Shown: positions 16,621 to 25,600, counted from the stretch's first letter. The stretch is DNA of 64,000 nt from Oscillospiraceae bacterium (GCA_009779845.1 WRBE01000001.1:1-64000); one strand, 5' to 3'. Program-made: numbers and translations. Notes: generated by a model not told the origin, from the sequence alone.

Positions 16621-17628
16621 TTACAGCAGTACCACGCCCGCCGCCTCGCAGATACGCCGGGTGTCCTCGTCCCAGACGGAGCTTTGTACCTCGCCAATAT
16701 GGACTTTGCCCAGCAGCAACAGACACATCCGGCTTTGCCCGATGCCGCCGCCGATGGTAAGGGGCAGCATGTCCGCCAAGAGTAGCCGATGGAAATAAAG
16801 ACCCCGCCTGTCGTCACAACCGGCTTTTGTAAGCTGTTTGTCCAACGCCGCAGCGTCTACCCGGATGCCCATGGAGGACAGCTCAATCACGTCATCCAAC
16901 ACCGGGTTATAGAATAAAATGTCCCCGTTTAATTGCCAGTCGTCATAGTCCGGCGCCCGACCGTCATGGGGCTTGCCCCCGTCTAAGGTATGGCCGATGC
17001 CTTGCAGAAACACGGTGCCCGCCTCTTTGACAATCAGCCGTTCACGCTCTTTGGCGGTCTTGTCGGGCCAGCGGTCTTCTAATTCTTGGGCGGTGAGAAA
17101 GGTAACTTCTCTGTTTAGCTTCGGCAGTGTCATGCCATACTTGGCCTGTACTGCGTCCTGCGTGTCGCAGATGGCCCCTACGATTTGTGACACGGTTTCT
17201 CGTAGGTATTCCTCGTCCCGCCGTCCTTCCGGCAACACTTTTTCCCAGTCCCACTGGTCTACGTAGATAGAGTGCAGGTTGGTCAACTCTTCGTCCCGCC
17301 GGATGGCGTTCATGTCTGTATACAGCCCATTACCGGGGAAAAAGTTGTACCGATACAGGGCCAGCCGTTTCCACTTGGCTAGGCTATGTACCACCTCGGC
17401 ATACTCTCCTGTCTCCAAAATATCAAAGGACACAGGACGCTCAACCCCGCTTAAGTTGTCATTGAGCCCTAGGGCCGGGTCTACAAACAACGGAGCAGAC
17501 ACTCGCTTGAGTCCCAGTGCGCTTGAGAATTTGTCCTCAAAGGTTCGTTTGATAAACCCGATAGCGGTTTGGGTGTCGTAAAGATCCAAGACCGACCGAT
17601 ACCCCGCCGGGATGATGGTTTTGCTCAT
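16621..17628 (-). CDS. asnA: aspartate-ammonia ligase
   Basis: A 335-residue enzyme converting aspartate, ammonia and ATP to asparagine in the cytoplasm. It matches AsnA along its length: IIPAGYRSVLDLYDTQTAIG, APLFVDP, LNDNLSGVERPV, LYTDMNAIRRDE, YVDQWDWEK and GGGIGQSRMCLLLL near the C-terminus, a class II aminoacyl-tRNA-synthetase-like fold. The ATG at 17628 follows TTGGAGGGATTTTT; a longer frame to 17688 lacks a site. modA is downstream in the same transcript. Confidence 0.95.
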   Translation of the reverse strand: MSKTIIPAGYRSVLDLYDTQTAIGFIKRTFEDKFSSALGLKRVSAPLFVDPALGLNDNLSGVERPVSFDILETGEYAEVVHSLAKWKRLALYRYNFFPGNGLYTDMNAIRRDEELTNLHSIYVDQWDWEKVLPEGRRDEEYLRETVSQIVGAICDTQDAVQAKYGMTLPKLNREVTFLTAQELEDRWPDKTAKERERLIVKEAGTVFLQGIGHTLDGGKPHDGRAPDYDDWQLNGDILFYNPVLDDVIELSSMGIRVDAAALDKQLTKAGCDDRRGLYFHRLLLADMLPLTIGGGIGQSRMCLLLLGKVHIGEVQSSVWDEDTRRICEAAGVVLL

Positions 17629-17644
17629 AAAAATCCCTCCAAGT

Positions 17645-17688
17645 GAAACTGTTTCATTCAGTATACTGCGTAGGTGCGAAAAAGGCAA
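17645..17688 (-). promoter_or_regulatory. asnA promoter with palindrome
   Basis: On the minus strand TTGCCT (17683-17688), 17 bases, TATACT (17660-17665). GAAACAGTTTC, a perfect palindrome between the -10 and the start codon, could be an operator. Confidence 0.6.
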
Positions 17689-17707
17689 GGGTTGTGGGGT
17701 GTTCCCC

Positions 17708-17735
17708 TTGCAAAAAACGCAAAATCTGATATACT
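17708..17735 (+). promoter_or_regulatory. promoter of the lipoprotein gene
   Basis: TTGCAA (17708-17713), a 16-base spacer, TATACT (17730-17735), diverging from the asnA promoter about 40 bp away. Confidence 0.55.
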
Positions 17736-17765
17736 ATACCCAATTACATGAAAAGAGGTTTTACA

Positions 17766-18098
17766 ATGAAAAAGAGAATATTATTGCTCGCCCTAGCCCT
17801 ACTTTGCGTGGTCGCTTTAGGTGCCTGTGGCGGCAGTGATCCAGAAACGGACATCATCGGTACATGGCAGTGCTTAGACAACACCCAGCCCCACCAATGG
17901 ATGTGTACCCTGATCTTTGAAGAGGGCGGCAGATTTGTTGACCGGGACGGCGATGAGGGGGACTTCATTATTGATGGTGATACGCTGACCTTAGATTTCG
18001 ACGGGTTCGGGCCGTTTGAGGTTACCTTCCGCTTGCGTGGGAATCGATTGACAATAGAGGCCGGAGATGATCTTGGGGTTATGCTGACCCGCCAGTAA
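17766..18098 (+). CDS. small lipoprotein, lipocalin-like
   Basis: 110 residues from the ATG at 17766 behind AAGAGGTTTTACA. The signal ends at the lipobox LGACG (Cys 20). The mature part has DIIGTWQC, FEEGGRFVDRDG, GDFIIDGDTLTLDF and NRLTIEAGDDL, which resembles small lipocalin-like or DUF5640-type domains that detect a GTW start and beta-hairpin repeats. Secreted and membrane-anchored; no specific function can be assigned. Confidence 0.75.
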   Translation: MKKRILLLALALLCVVALGACGGSDPETDIIGTWQCLDNTQPHQWMCTLIFEEGGRFVDRDGDEGDFIIDGDTLTLDFDGFGPFEVTFRLRGNRLTIEAGDDLGVMLTRQ

Positions 18099-18113
18099 GA
18101 GAAACCGAAGAAA

Positions 18114-18159
18114 CCACCAAGCCGGTCATGGAACCCCCTTGACCGGCTTGGTGGTTTTT
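18114..18159 (+). terminator. intrinsic terminator
   Basis: CCACCAAGCCGGTCA pairs perfectly with TGACCGGCTTGGTGG and is followed by TTTTTG. It separates the lipoprotein gene from the convergent sigK 3' piece and may serve both. Confidence 0.9.
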
Positions 18160-18197
18160 GTGCATTCGTTCTACTGCCTTTACGCTTGCCGCACTCC

Positions 18198-18557
18198 TTA
18201 AAACTGCTCTGCCAAAAGGGCTTCTTCCAGCTTTTTTAACGCCCGCTTTTCAATCCGGCTTACGTATGACCGGCTAATCCCGCAAACCCCGGCCACTTCC
18301 CGCTGGGTTTTTGGCAGGCAGCCGCCTAAGCCGTAACGCATGGTGATAATCTCGCACTCCCGCTCTGTGAGTCGTTCTTGCACCAGTTCCCGCAGGCGGG
18401 TGTAGGTCTCTACCGCACTGATGTTCTCTAACATATCGTCGGGGACAGATATCACGTCGATTAAACTCAAACTACCCGCATCCCCACCATCAATGGCCTC
18501 GGAGAGACTGAGGTCGCCCTGACTTTTCTTCTGGCTTCGGAAAAACATCAAAATTTC
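18198..18557 (-). CDS. sigK: sigK segment 3 (C-terminal half of sigma-K)
   Basis: Encodes codons 114-232 of the rebuilt sigma-K: EILMFFRSQKKSQGDLSLSE (end of region 2), region 3 (SLIDVISVPDDMLENI) and region 4 with TERECEIITMRYGL and the HTH TQREVAGVCGISRSYVSRIE. No start codon with a ribosome binding site precedes it in this orientation. Upstream bases belong to the recombinase gene, which overlaps it in another frame as far as 18490. The segment is expressed as sigma factor only if element 2 is removed. It is intact, without stops or frameshifts, which argues that excision still happens. Confidence 0.9.
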   Translation of the reverse strand, partial: EILMFFRSQKKSQGDLSLSEAIDGGDAGSLSLIDVISVPDDMLENISAVETYTRLRELVQERLTERECEIITMRYGLGGCLPKTQREVAGVCGISRSYVSRIEKRALKKLEEALLAEQF

Positions 18558-20259
18558 GTTTGTAATCTGTACCTGTTGGAATTTTTTCACCTTTTGTATT
18601 TCTAGCACCTAAAAAATTAAGTGTTACATTCTCGCCATCACTTGTAATAGAACTTACTAATAGCTTTATCATAGTTCTTTTTGAATTTAGGTCTAGTGTG
18701 TCAAAAGAAGTTAAGTATGTGTCAATTATGCTAAGTAGCAGTTCTGCTGTTTCTTTATCGCTTATCTCATCATAGCTATTATTCGTTAATGCTTTTACTT
18801 GCTTTCCCAATTGGTTATTTGCTTCTTTTAGCTCCTTAATCTCTTTTGATAGTTCATCTATCAAAGAAACATCTACAAATTTAATCCTATCAAGCAACAG
18901 AGAGATGTTAGTTTCATTTTTATATATTAGTGACTTCAATGTCTTTAGCTCTTGATTATCTCTATAATCCTTGTTAAATGCGTCAGAAGATAGCTTTTTA
19001 AGAGCTTGATAGAATTTAGATGTAGGTATTACCAATTTTCTAATTTCAGCTAATACTAAATCATCAGCCTCTAGTCCATTGATATTTCTGCATTGACACT
19101 TGTCTTTTTTGCTTTTATCTTTAAGTTCGCACATATAGTCAAATCTCTTACGCCCTTGTTCATCAATCGTTTTGTTCTTTAGTTTCGGACGCATAAATGT
19201 ACCACAATGCGAACATCGGAGTATCCCTGATAAGACCGCATTACTCGTACTTGGCTTGCGATATTTCATGTCGCTATTTCTTTCAAGTATTCCTTGCACT
19301 TCTACCCATATTTTCCCCGGAATAAATCCTTGGTGTTTTCCTACCGATACAATCCAATCAGTAACATGCTTTTTTACTACCACGTTGCTTTTTTTCTCTG
19401 TTTTGTTATACACCATCATGCCATGCTCACCATCAAAGTCTTTTTCATCGGCATAAATCTCTATTCCAGTTTTTCTAAAGTAGTCTAGTGTGTCTTGGTC
19501 AGCTACTGCATAAACTGGGTTAGTTAGAATATTTTTAAGCCCCCATCTACTGAAGTTCTTTCCTGTTTTGGTTTTCATGTTATTTTGAATTGTAAAGGTC
19601 TCCATTTTTGTTTGCGACCTTAACTCTAGCATTTTATAAAAGAGAGTAGTAACTATTTTCTTTTCCTCTATAACATCATCTAACTGAAATAGTTTTCTCT
19701 TTTTGCCGTCTATGGCTACATATTCTATTTGCTTTGACTTATAGCCTGTAGGTGCATTTCCACCAAGCCAACGGCCAGTCTTGGCGAGTTCATGCATGTT
19801 ATCCCTTATACGCTCTGCTATGGTATCTCTTTCTAGTTGAGCAAATACAGAAATCATAAACATCATAGCACGTCCACTAGGAGATACGTTTTCTATACTT
19901 TCTGTTGCTGATAGAAAGGCAACATCGTAGTTGTCTAGCTGTAATAATAGATTGCTGAAATCTGACACATTACGGCTTATTCTATCTAGCTTATAGAATG
20001 CTACTGCTTTAATTTCCTTGCTCTTAATCATTTTAATCATTTTTTGATAATCGGGTCTATTGGTGTTGTAACCTGTAAAACCCTCATCCTCAAAAATGAT
20101 AACATCATTTTCTAAATCCACATCTTCAAAAGCTAAAGCAATTTTCCTTTTACATGCCTCAATTTGATTTTGTGTACTTTCACCTTTGCCTGTATATTTT
20201 GATTTACGGGAGTAAATGGCAATTTTCCTATCGTCTTTAATACCTTTTTTATTCTTCAT
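18490..20259 (-). CDS. large serine recombinase of element 2 (SpoIVCA-type)
   Basis: About 589 residues from the ATG at 20259, which follows GGAAAGGAAAGAGAAG; a TTG six codons upstream overlaps that site. Resolvase domain: IAIYSRKSKYTGKGESTQNQ (catalytic Ser 17), FYKLDRISRNVSDF, SVFAQLERDTIAERI. The recombinase domain (LGGNAPTGYKS, LKNILTNPVY) and a zinc ribbon (LRCSHCGTFMRPK, KCQCRN) follow, then a coiled coil (about 430-500). Its last 23 or so codons cross the attachment core into sigK sequence read in another frame, so its C-terminus differs in the integrated and excised states. Probably excises element 2 in the mother cell. Confidence 0.92.
   Translation of the reverse strand: MKNKKGIKDDRKIAIYSRKSKYTGKGESTQNQIEACKRKIALAFEDVDLENDVIIFEDEGFTGYNTNRPDYQKMIKMIKSKEIKAVAFYKLDRISRNVSDFSNLLLQLDNYDVAFLSATESIENVSPSGRAMMFMISVFAQLERDTIAERIRDNMHELAKTGRWLGGNAPTGYKSKQIEYVAIDGKKRKLFQLDDVIEEKKIVTTLFYKMLELRSQTKMETFTIQNNMKTKTGKNFSRWGLKNILTNPVYAVADQDTLDYFRKTGIEIYADEKDFDGEHGMMVYNKTEKKSNVVVKKHVTDWIVSVGKHQGFIPGKIWVEVQGILERNSDMKYRKPSTSNAVLSGILRCSHCGTFMRPKLKNKTIDEQGRKRFDYMCELKDKSKKDKCQCRNINGLEADDLVLAEIRKLVIPTSKFYQALKKLSSDAFNKDYRDNQELKTLKSLIYKNETNISLLLDRIKFVDVSLIDELSKEIKELKEANNQLGKQVKALTNNSYDEISDKETAELLLSIIDTYLTSFDTLDLNSKRTMIKLLVSSITSDGENVTLNFLGARNTKGEKIPTGTDYKRNFDVFPKPEEKSGRPQSLRGH
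18559..18561. other. element 2 attachment core, sigK-downstream side
   Basis: AAA shared with 26299-26301. Read on the minus strand the element ends ATTAC-AAA and sigK continues CGAAATTTTG. Crossing over within the last two As joins codon 113 (Asn) to codon 114 (Glu). Confidence 0.75.
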
Positions 20260-20338
20260 CTTCTCTTTCCTTTCCAATATCGTTTGAATAGAATTTATTA
20301 TAACACATTTTGAAATGCATTGCCAGAAAATTACAAAA

Positions 20339-20366
20339 ATATTATTGCAATTGCTCCCCTTGTCAA
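20339..20366 (-). promoter_or_regulatory. candidate recombinase promoter
   Basis: Minus strand TTGACA (20361-20366), 16 bases, TAATAT (20339-20344). A second -10-like TATAAT lies nearer the gene (about 20299-20304). The remaining 20370-20780 stretch shows no gene I can support. Confidence 0.45.
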
Positions 20367-20780
20367 GTAGAAGGTGGAGATTTGCGTCTCACGGAAGCAA
20401 ATACTACCTGAACTTGACAACACACCCAAGATATAATAGTTATTGGCTGTTCGGCACACCGTGACGAATAGCCATGATTACCTTTATCTATCCATACCCC
20501 GCCTAGAGTATATGCGTCCAACAAAAAACATGCCATACTTGATTTCATCAAATACAGCATATTTTTCTTATGTCCGCACTCTTGGTCACTAAGGGTATAT
20601 GAATTAGGTCTGTTTGGCTACCATGCGAAGCGCCGTCACAATTTAATTTATCATAATTTTAAATAATTGTTTGTGTTTTTTTCTGTCTGCTTTTATTTTA
20701 ATATAATTTCTCGTGTTGTCGAATGCAATTTTCTAAAAATTCATCTTGTCATTTTTTGCCTCATATCAAAATAGTTTATC

Positions 20781-20950
20781 ACACACCCTCTGCCCGCTAA
20801 ACCCCGCCAACTCCCTTATATTCTTCCCCTGACACACCTTCCACCTCTCTCTTCTTATCTCTATTTACTAATACTAATCTAATCTCACTCACTCTTACTC
20901 ACCACCCCTCTACTACTTGTCTACCTCTTACCACTTATTCACCTACTTTT
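20781..20950. other. C-rich, G-poor tract
   Basis: In these 170 bases I count about 70 C and only 5 G on the plus strand. No frame is convincing. Plus-strand RNA from here would have the C-rich, unstructured composition of a Rho-loading (rut) region, which could stop antisense transcription inside the element. This is inference from composition only. Confidence 0.4.
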
Positions 20951-20976
20951 ATTTATATGACTACAGTATGTAGTTA

Positions 20977-21035
20977 CATGATTATAGAGCTGGGTCTCGG
21001 GTGGTTTTTGCCCGAGACCCAGCTCTATAATCATG
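20977..21035. repeat. perfect 25-bp inverted repeat
   Basis: Arms at 20977-21001 and 21011-21035 are exact complements (beginning CATGATTATAGAGC), with a 9-base spacer containing TTTTT. No T-run follows on either strand, so it is not a standard terminator. A small CTACA/TGTAG palindrome lies just to the left. Confidence 0.8.
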
Positions 21036-21119
21036 CCCACAGGGGATAAAGAAATGTTGGTGAATAAGGGATTGGATAAGCATAGGGTATCTTTTACAGT
21101 ATTTTTTTGATAATTTTTT

Positions 21120-21148
21120 AAGGCGTTCTGGTTTAACCAGAACGCCTT
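21120..21148. repeat. perfect 14-bp inverted repeat
   Basis: AAGGCGTTCTGGTT, one T, AACCAGAACGCCTT. It lies just downstream of the 962-codon gene. Read on that gene's strand it is followed by A-rich rather than T-rich sequence, so it is at best an atypical terminator. Confidence 0.7.
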
Positions 21149-21171
21149 GGGTACAAGATAATATATAGTTT

Positions 21172-24060
21172 TCAACTATCAATTCTAGTAATATCAGCCT
21201 GTCTAATATTACTGTCGCTTTCAATAAAAAATCTCATATAATGTTCATCTGTCGTTAAATTACCAACCAACTCATTATAGTAATAGCAGAATTCTACAAC
21301 AAAGGCCTGTCCATACAGTTGATGTAATTCTTCTACGGTTACTGATGGTTGCCCCAATAACCTGCTGATAGGGATAGACACCATGACAGGATAATCAGTT
21401 AATTGCCTAGTAAACCACTCACTTTCAAATTCTGGAAAAACTATCCAACTCTCATTAGCAGAGGGATGTCGGTAGAAAGACCCTCCCTTCCACCATTCAG
21501 CTTCAGGTGGATTATCACCAAACCACTCACCATATGGGATTGAAAACCATTCTTTCCAGTCATCATAAATATCTCTATTTGTTAAGTCTGGGGCTGAATC
21601 AATAGTATTGCCATTTGAAGTAGTAATAAGCCTATTCCATTCTAACAAAACACTATTTTCTAAAACTCTATAAGACATTGAAAAGTCTCCAAAATCTCCA
21701 TAAATTTCATCTTTAGGAATTTGACCTGTATATTCTCTTATAATAGCCTCAAATTTTTCTTGTGATATTTCCTGATCCCTTTCCCAATCCAATACCGTGT
21801 AGTAAAGTGGTTCATCTAAGGAAATAAAATCCAAATCTGTCCTAGCCTTTAACAGGCGGTTTGATAGTGTTAAAGTATTCCCGCTTTCTGAAATCTTTTC
21901 AAAACTCCACCATTGACCTTGACCACTAGGGGAAACATTTACTATTATACTGCTATTATGCACTGTAATTTGCTGTAGTCCACTTCCTGCTGATATACGC
22001 CCAGCAAGAAAGTATACCTGCCCATCTACCCATGTAAAAATAGCATAAATATCCCTGTTGCTTTCATTGGTTCCTATTCCAATGAGTAGTTCAGGAACAC
22101 CATTTCGATCGATGTCAACAAAAGTATAATACACATTCAAAGAAGGGGTTCCATCATAGGCCTGCTGTAATATGATATGTTTAGATGTCGGTGATGCTAA
22201 ACTTTCACCCACCGAAAAAGCATTGATGTAAAGGAAAGAACCACTTCTAACAGCGTCTCTATATTGTGCAAGAAGTTCATTATATAGGTCATAAGGGTCA
22301 ATATCAGACGATACAGGGATATCTCCCTCATGAAACACCTCAACAGGGATTTCTACCCGCATTCTGCCCCACTCATTACTGTGCAGATTTCTAAAATCAC
22401 TACCCAAAACTAACACGTTGTCAAACTGCTCTGTGTTCATTAACTCTATTAGCAAGGCGTATGTACTGTATACATTTTGTCGCATTTCCAGTACCACATC
22501 TCTATCAATATTGCTATTTACACTTGGATTTGTATAGAATTGATACATAAAATATCTGTTTCTCAAAGTAGTCCGTAAATGCAACATCATAGAAGAACGC
22601 ATATCTCTTATGGCTCGCTCATCTACTTGTATACTGTTTTCTCTAATCCTTTCACGCATTCGAGAAGCACCTAAAGAGGGGCTTGAAAAGAGTAACTCTA
22701 ATAACTCTCTATTATGTATAAAGTGGCCATATCGTAAATAGTGGTCTGCACTCTCCATTCTTGCAATTTGCTCAACATGAATCAATCGGTTAATTGTGTA
22801 CTGCTTAGAAGCAGTTTCTATTTGCGTATTTATCTCTGGCGAAGTCCGTAGTATAGCCATTACACCAGAAGCGACATTCCGAAACTTGCCGGTAAGTGTT
22901 TTATCATGAAATAAAACTGCATCCAAAAACTCCCAACCAGCTTGTGTCATAGCCGCCCTCATAGGGTCAGCCTTCTCATTTAATAGAGCTTGTGCCGCCG
23001 CTCTAATATGCCCGCCATTTGTACCATATCTTGTTGCACAAATCCGACTAAGTAATGTTATATACTCAATAAAATCCTCTCCCCAGTTTTGTGAACGGGT
23101 ATAAACCTCAACTATATTTGATAACATCTTATATAAATCACGTATTCCTTGAATCGGTTCCATTGCCTCTGTAATACTTTCAAGTATGCCAGAATCTATG
23201 CTAATAATATCGTTCCACGCATTGAACCGTAAAGATGGGGCAAATATATCCACAAACTCATTATATCCACTTGCTAACTCACTAATATTTTTTGGTAGCC
23301 CTGCTATATAATATATTGCATCCCAACTACTCTCTATCTCTTTGAAGCCTCTATTTTCTAAAATATTATCAATTGCATTAACTACATCATCAACAAAAAA
23401 ATCAGTATCTTCTTGTAATAACAAGAAAAGAGCTTCTTGATAATCCGCTCTTATCCTTGCTGGCGCATAAAATATCCTTGCACACATATCCGTAAAAAGC
23501 GAGGAAAGAGTTGTGCGTATTGCAAAGCCCCATATACTTTCACCATTTAGCAATAAATCTTCAATTGTTACGCCTGTTGAGTTTATGTATTCCCAATTAT
23601 CTCGCCAAAATTCAAATATGTTCTCACCCATAGGCTGTACAACTAACTGATTGTCCTCAACAACCCATTGTGCGTGAAGTAAATATAGCATTTTTTCAAT
23701 GTCAAAATACAATTCTTCATCTGCACTAATGGTGTTAAATTCATAACTATGCCCCATTGTATCTGCTTGTCCATCCCAATAAAAAACCATTGTTTTATTG
23801 TCATTTTCACGGCTAAAAACCGCCCCAAGTCCATCATCTATAACTGTGTACCCTGCTATCAAACCAATATCATTTGCAGAAAAATAAATTCGCTCTCCTC
23901 TTAAAAATGCTTTATGATAGGATATATCACCTTCTGGCATAATCCGAACAGCTATATATCCTACCTTATCATAATCAGCAACAGCATTAGCCCCGATAAC
24001 AGGCAAAACAGTGAAAAGCATAAGTAAAGCAACAAGAAAGCTAGTAATTCTTTTCAACAT
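21172..24060 (-). CDS. large secreted protein of unknown function, 962 aa
   Basis: The ATG follows TATAGGAGGAAATATTAA. A signal peptide (residues 1-26, ending GANA) precedes a domain of about 120 residues rich in beta structure (KAFLRGERIYFSANDIGLI), which faintly recalls copper-amine-oxidase N-like stalk domains. A long helical middle (about 150-560) follows, then a region with VDIDRNGVPELLIGIG, an Asp/Asn-rich calcium-type loop as in FG-GAP/EF-hand repeats (near 655). No SLH or LPXTG anchor is visible. It follows the 186-codon gene by 13 bases, so they form an operon. I do not recognise the protein. Confidence 0.8.
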   Translation of the reverse strand: MLKRITSFLVALLMLFTVLPVIGANAVADYDKVGYIAVRIMPEGDISYHKAFLRGERIYFSANDIGLIAGYTVIDDGLGAVFSRENDNKTMVFYWDGQADTMGHSYEFNTISADEELYFDIEKMLYLLHAQWVVEDNQLVVQPMGENIFEFWRDNWEYINSTGVTIEDLLLNGESIWGFAIRTTLSSLFTDMCARIFYAPARIRADYQEALFLLLQEDTDFFVDDVVNAIDNILENRGFKEIESSWDAIYYIAGLPKNISELASGYNEFVDIFAPSLRFNAWNDIISIDSGILESITEAMEPIQGIRDLYKMLSNIVEVYTRSQNWGEDFIEYITLLSRICATRYGTNGGHIRAAAQALLNEKADPMRAAMTQAGWEFLDAVLFHDKTLTGKFRNVASGVMAILRTSPEINTQIETASKQYTINRLIHVEQIARMESADHYLRYGHFIHNRELLELLFSSPSLGASRMRERIRENSIQVDERAIRDMRSSMMLHLRTTLRNRYFMYQFYTNPSVNSNIDRDVVLEMRQNVYSTYALLIELMNTEQFDNVLVLGSDFRNLHSNEWGRMRVEIPVEVFHEGDIPVSSDIDPYDLYNELLAQYRDAVRSGSFLYINAFSVGESLASPTSKHIILQQAYDGTPSLNVYYTFVDIDRNGVPELLIGIGTNESNRDIYAIFTWVDGQVYFLAGRISAGSGLQQITVHNSSIIVNVSPSGQGQWWSFEKISESGNTLTLSNRLLKARTDLDFISLDEPLYYTVLDWERDQEISQEKFEAIIREYTGQIPKDEIYGDFGDFSMSYRVLENSVLLEWNRLITTSNGNTIDSAPDLTNRDIYDDWKEWFSIPYGEWFGDNPPEAEWWKGGSFYRHPSANESWIVFPEFESEWFTRQLTDYPVMVSIPISRLLGQPSVTVEELHQLYGQAFVVEFCYYYNELVGNLTTDEHYMRFFIESDSNIRQADITRIDS

Positions 24061-24073
24061 TTAATATTTCCTC

Positions 24074-24634
24074 CTATAGTCCAAGTCCCTCAGAAATATA
24101 TGAGGGAAATCCGCCTAATAAGGCATCCGATAATTCAGCATTCATTTGAATTCTCATTCCTACTGGATATACTCTTACTATTACAGATGCTTGGAACGTT
24201 CTTCGTGGTGCGTTCGGAGAATTAACATATTCTTCTATGCTGTCTAAAATTCTGTTGGGATTTGTTTCTTCTATATTTTCTATTCCCCTCAAAATCTCCG
24301 CCAAGTCTATGTTGTCAACCTCTACATCAATCCATATAGTTTGAGGATCATTTTCATCCACACGTTCACCGATAATTGTGTGTGTCAAAGTTTCAGCTAG
24401 ATGTCCCTGTACTCCATCATAAGTCATATCTGAGTCATCAAAAACAGATGTTGTAAGAAACATTCCTGCTCTTGGGTCTTTCTCGTGATATGCTCTAAGG
24501 AAGTTGTCTACAAGTTGCTCTGCCTCGCTAAGTTCTCTTTGGCTACCTCTAAAACTTAAAATAAACCCTGCCAAAACAAGGCAAATAACAACTAAAATAG
24601 CAATCGCTATCAATATTATTTTCTTTGATTTCAT
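24074..24634 (-). CDS. membrane-anchored NTF2-like protein, 186 aa
   Basis: AAAAGGAGGAAAATTGTTTT precedes the ATG. An N-terminal membrane anchor (residues 5-28, IILIAIAILVVICLVLAGF) is followed by an extracytoplasmic domain starting EAEQLVDNFLRAYHEKDPRA, the typical first helix of NTF2/DUF4878-like folds. It is first in the operon with the 962-residue secreted protein and may bind or retain it at the membrane. Function unknown. Confidence 0.72.
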   Translation of the reverse strand: MKSKKIILIAIAILVVICLVLAGFILSFRGSQRELSEAEQLVDNFLRAYHEKDPRAGMFLTTSVFDDSDMTYDGVQGHLAETLTHTIIGERVDENDPQTIWIDVEVDNIDLAEILRGIENIEETNPNRILDSIEEYVNSPNAPRRTFQASVIVRVYPVGMRIQMNAELSDALLGGFPSYISEGLGL

Positions 24635-24732
24635 AAAACAATTTTCCTCCTTTTAAAAATTTGTGATATATTGGGTAAAAAGTCTTAATGTTTCTAAATT
24701 TAGGACTTTAGCGTACACTTCAATTTGACAAA

Positions 24733-24761
24733 ACTATACAGAAAAATCATCATGTTGTCAA
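24733..24761 (-). promoter_or_regulatory. promoter of the 186/962-aa operon
   Basis: Minus strand TTGACA (24756-24761), 17 bases, TATAGT (24733-24738): a near-consensus vegetative promoter about 100 bases upstream of the first start codon. Confidence 0.72.
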
Positions 24762-24909
24762 TATGTCTGTTATCCTCTCGAAGCATACGTTATTCCCTTA
24801 TGCGGAGTATACAACATATCATTTATATAGTCAAGACACATCTTTACTATATGTACATCTTAATTATTTTGTTCCTTTATTTGCGGTAGAATTTATTAGG
24901 GTGATGTGA

Positions 24910-25107
24910 GTGATTAAACTAAATGTTCAACAGTTGCTAGATAGCAAGAGGCAAACAAGATATTGGCTTGTAAAAAATATGGAATCCAATTATGAGACGG
25001 TTAATAGGCTTTGCGATAATCATGCTGTTGCTCTACAACTAGAAACAATAGAAAAGTTATGCAAAATTCTTAAATGTACGCCTAATGATTTATTCACCAT
25101 AGAATAG
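24910..25107 (+). CDS. small XRE-type HTH protein
   Basis: 65 residues starting with GTG behind AGGGTGATGTGA. KRQTRYWLVKNMESNYETVN and LCKILKCTPNDLFTIE match the short single-HTH Cro-like proteins of clostridial mobile elements. It is divergent from the secreted-protein operon and could control that promoter. Confidence 0.72.
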   Translation: MIKLNVQQLLDSKRQTRYWLVKNMESNYETVNRLCDNHAVALQLETIEKLCKILKCTPNDLFTIE

Positions 25108-25167
25108 ATTGTAATATACATGGGAAATCCCCCATTTCCTTATCATTTAGCTTAGGATTTTAACATG

Positions 25168-25209
25168 AAACCCCGCACTCCTTAAAAATAAAAGGATTGC
25201 GGGGTTTTT
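25168..25209 (+). terminator. intrinsic terminator
   Basis: AAACCCCGCA pairs with TGCGGGGTTT, with an inner CCTT/AAGG pair, followed by TTTTTG. It ends the small XRE gene. Confidence 0.85.
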
Positions 25210-25316
25210 GTCGTAAAGTTAGGAACTTTAAGACTTTTGCACTTGTGCGGTCGCATTTTGTGACTGTGCTTTTTTATTTTATGCGGGTGATTTCAATTTA
25301 TTACACTTTAAAAATA

Positions 25317-25469
25317 CTACGATTGTTCTTTTTGAATATGAGCTTGATTTTCTTGCTCTCTCTGTTTCTTTTCCTCTCTCATTTTTCTCGGAATTGAAGT
25401 CTTTAGAAAAAATTTGAGCATTTTAATTTGCAGTTCTTTTGGTAGCGTTATTTTCTTTTCATTTTCCAT
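25317..25469 (-). CDS. small basic protein, 50 aa
   Basis: The frame MENEKKITLPKELQIKMLKF continues FLKTSIPRK and ends in a Lys/Glu/Gln-rich helix; a GAGGTG lies eight bases before the ATG. I recall similar short proteins with an LPKELQ...KFFLKTSIPRK core in clostridial integrated elements. No function is known. As a small basic protein beside a serine recombinase it is one candidate for a directionality factor, which is speculation. Confidence 0.5.
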   Translation of the reverse strand: MENEKKITLPKELQIKMLKFFLKTSIPRKMREEKKQREQENQAHIQKEQS

Positions 25470-25600
25470 ACTACGAAGCACCTCACAATCATATTTAGAT
25501 TTTCAATTTATGATATCGTAAAAGATTTTGAATTTCAACCTCTTATAACTATAATAAAACAAATAATCATCTTACCCACCCCACCCGAATACAATTTAAC

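Noticed and set aside
16621..16817. A 66-residue N-terminal extension of ModA
   Set aside because: It is antisense-free but lies wholly inside asnA in another frame; the signal peptide begins at the ATG at 16619.
18198..18608. A separate gene starting upstream of sigK segment 3 (extra residues before EILM)
   Set aside because: The upstream codons overlap the recombinase gene and have no real ribosome binding site; they are the attP half read in the sigK frame.
20363..20560. A 65-residue minus-strand protein upstream of the recombinase
   Set aside because: No ribosome binding site and no family resemblance; overlaps the probable promoter region.
25197..25397. A 66-residue hydrophobic plus-strand protein
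   Set aside because: It starts inside a terminator stem, and the opposite strand carries the better-supported 50-residue gene.
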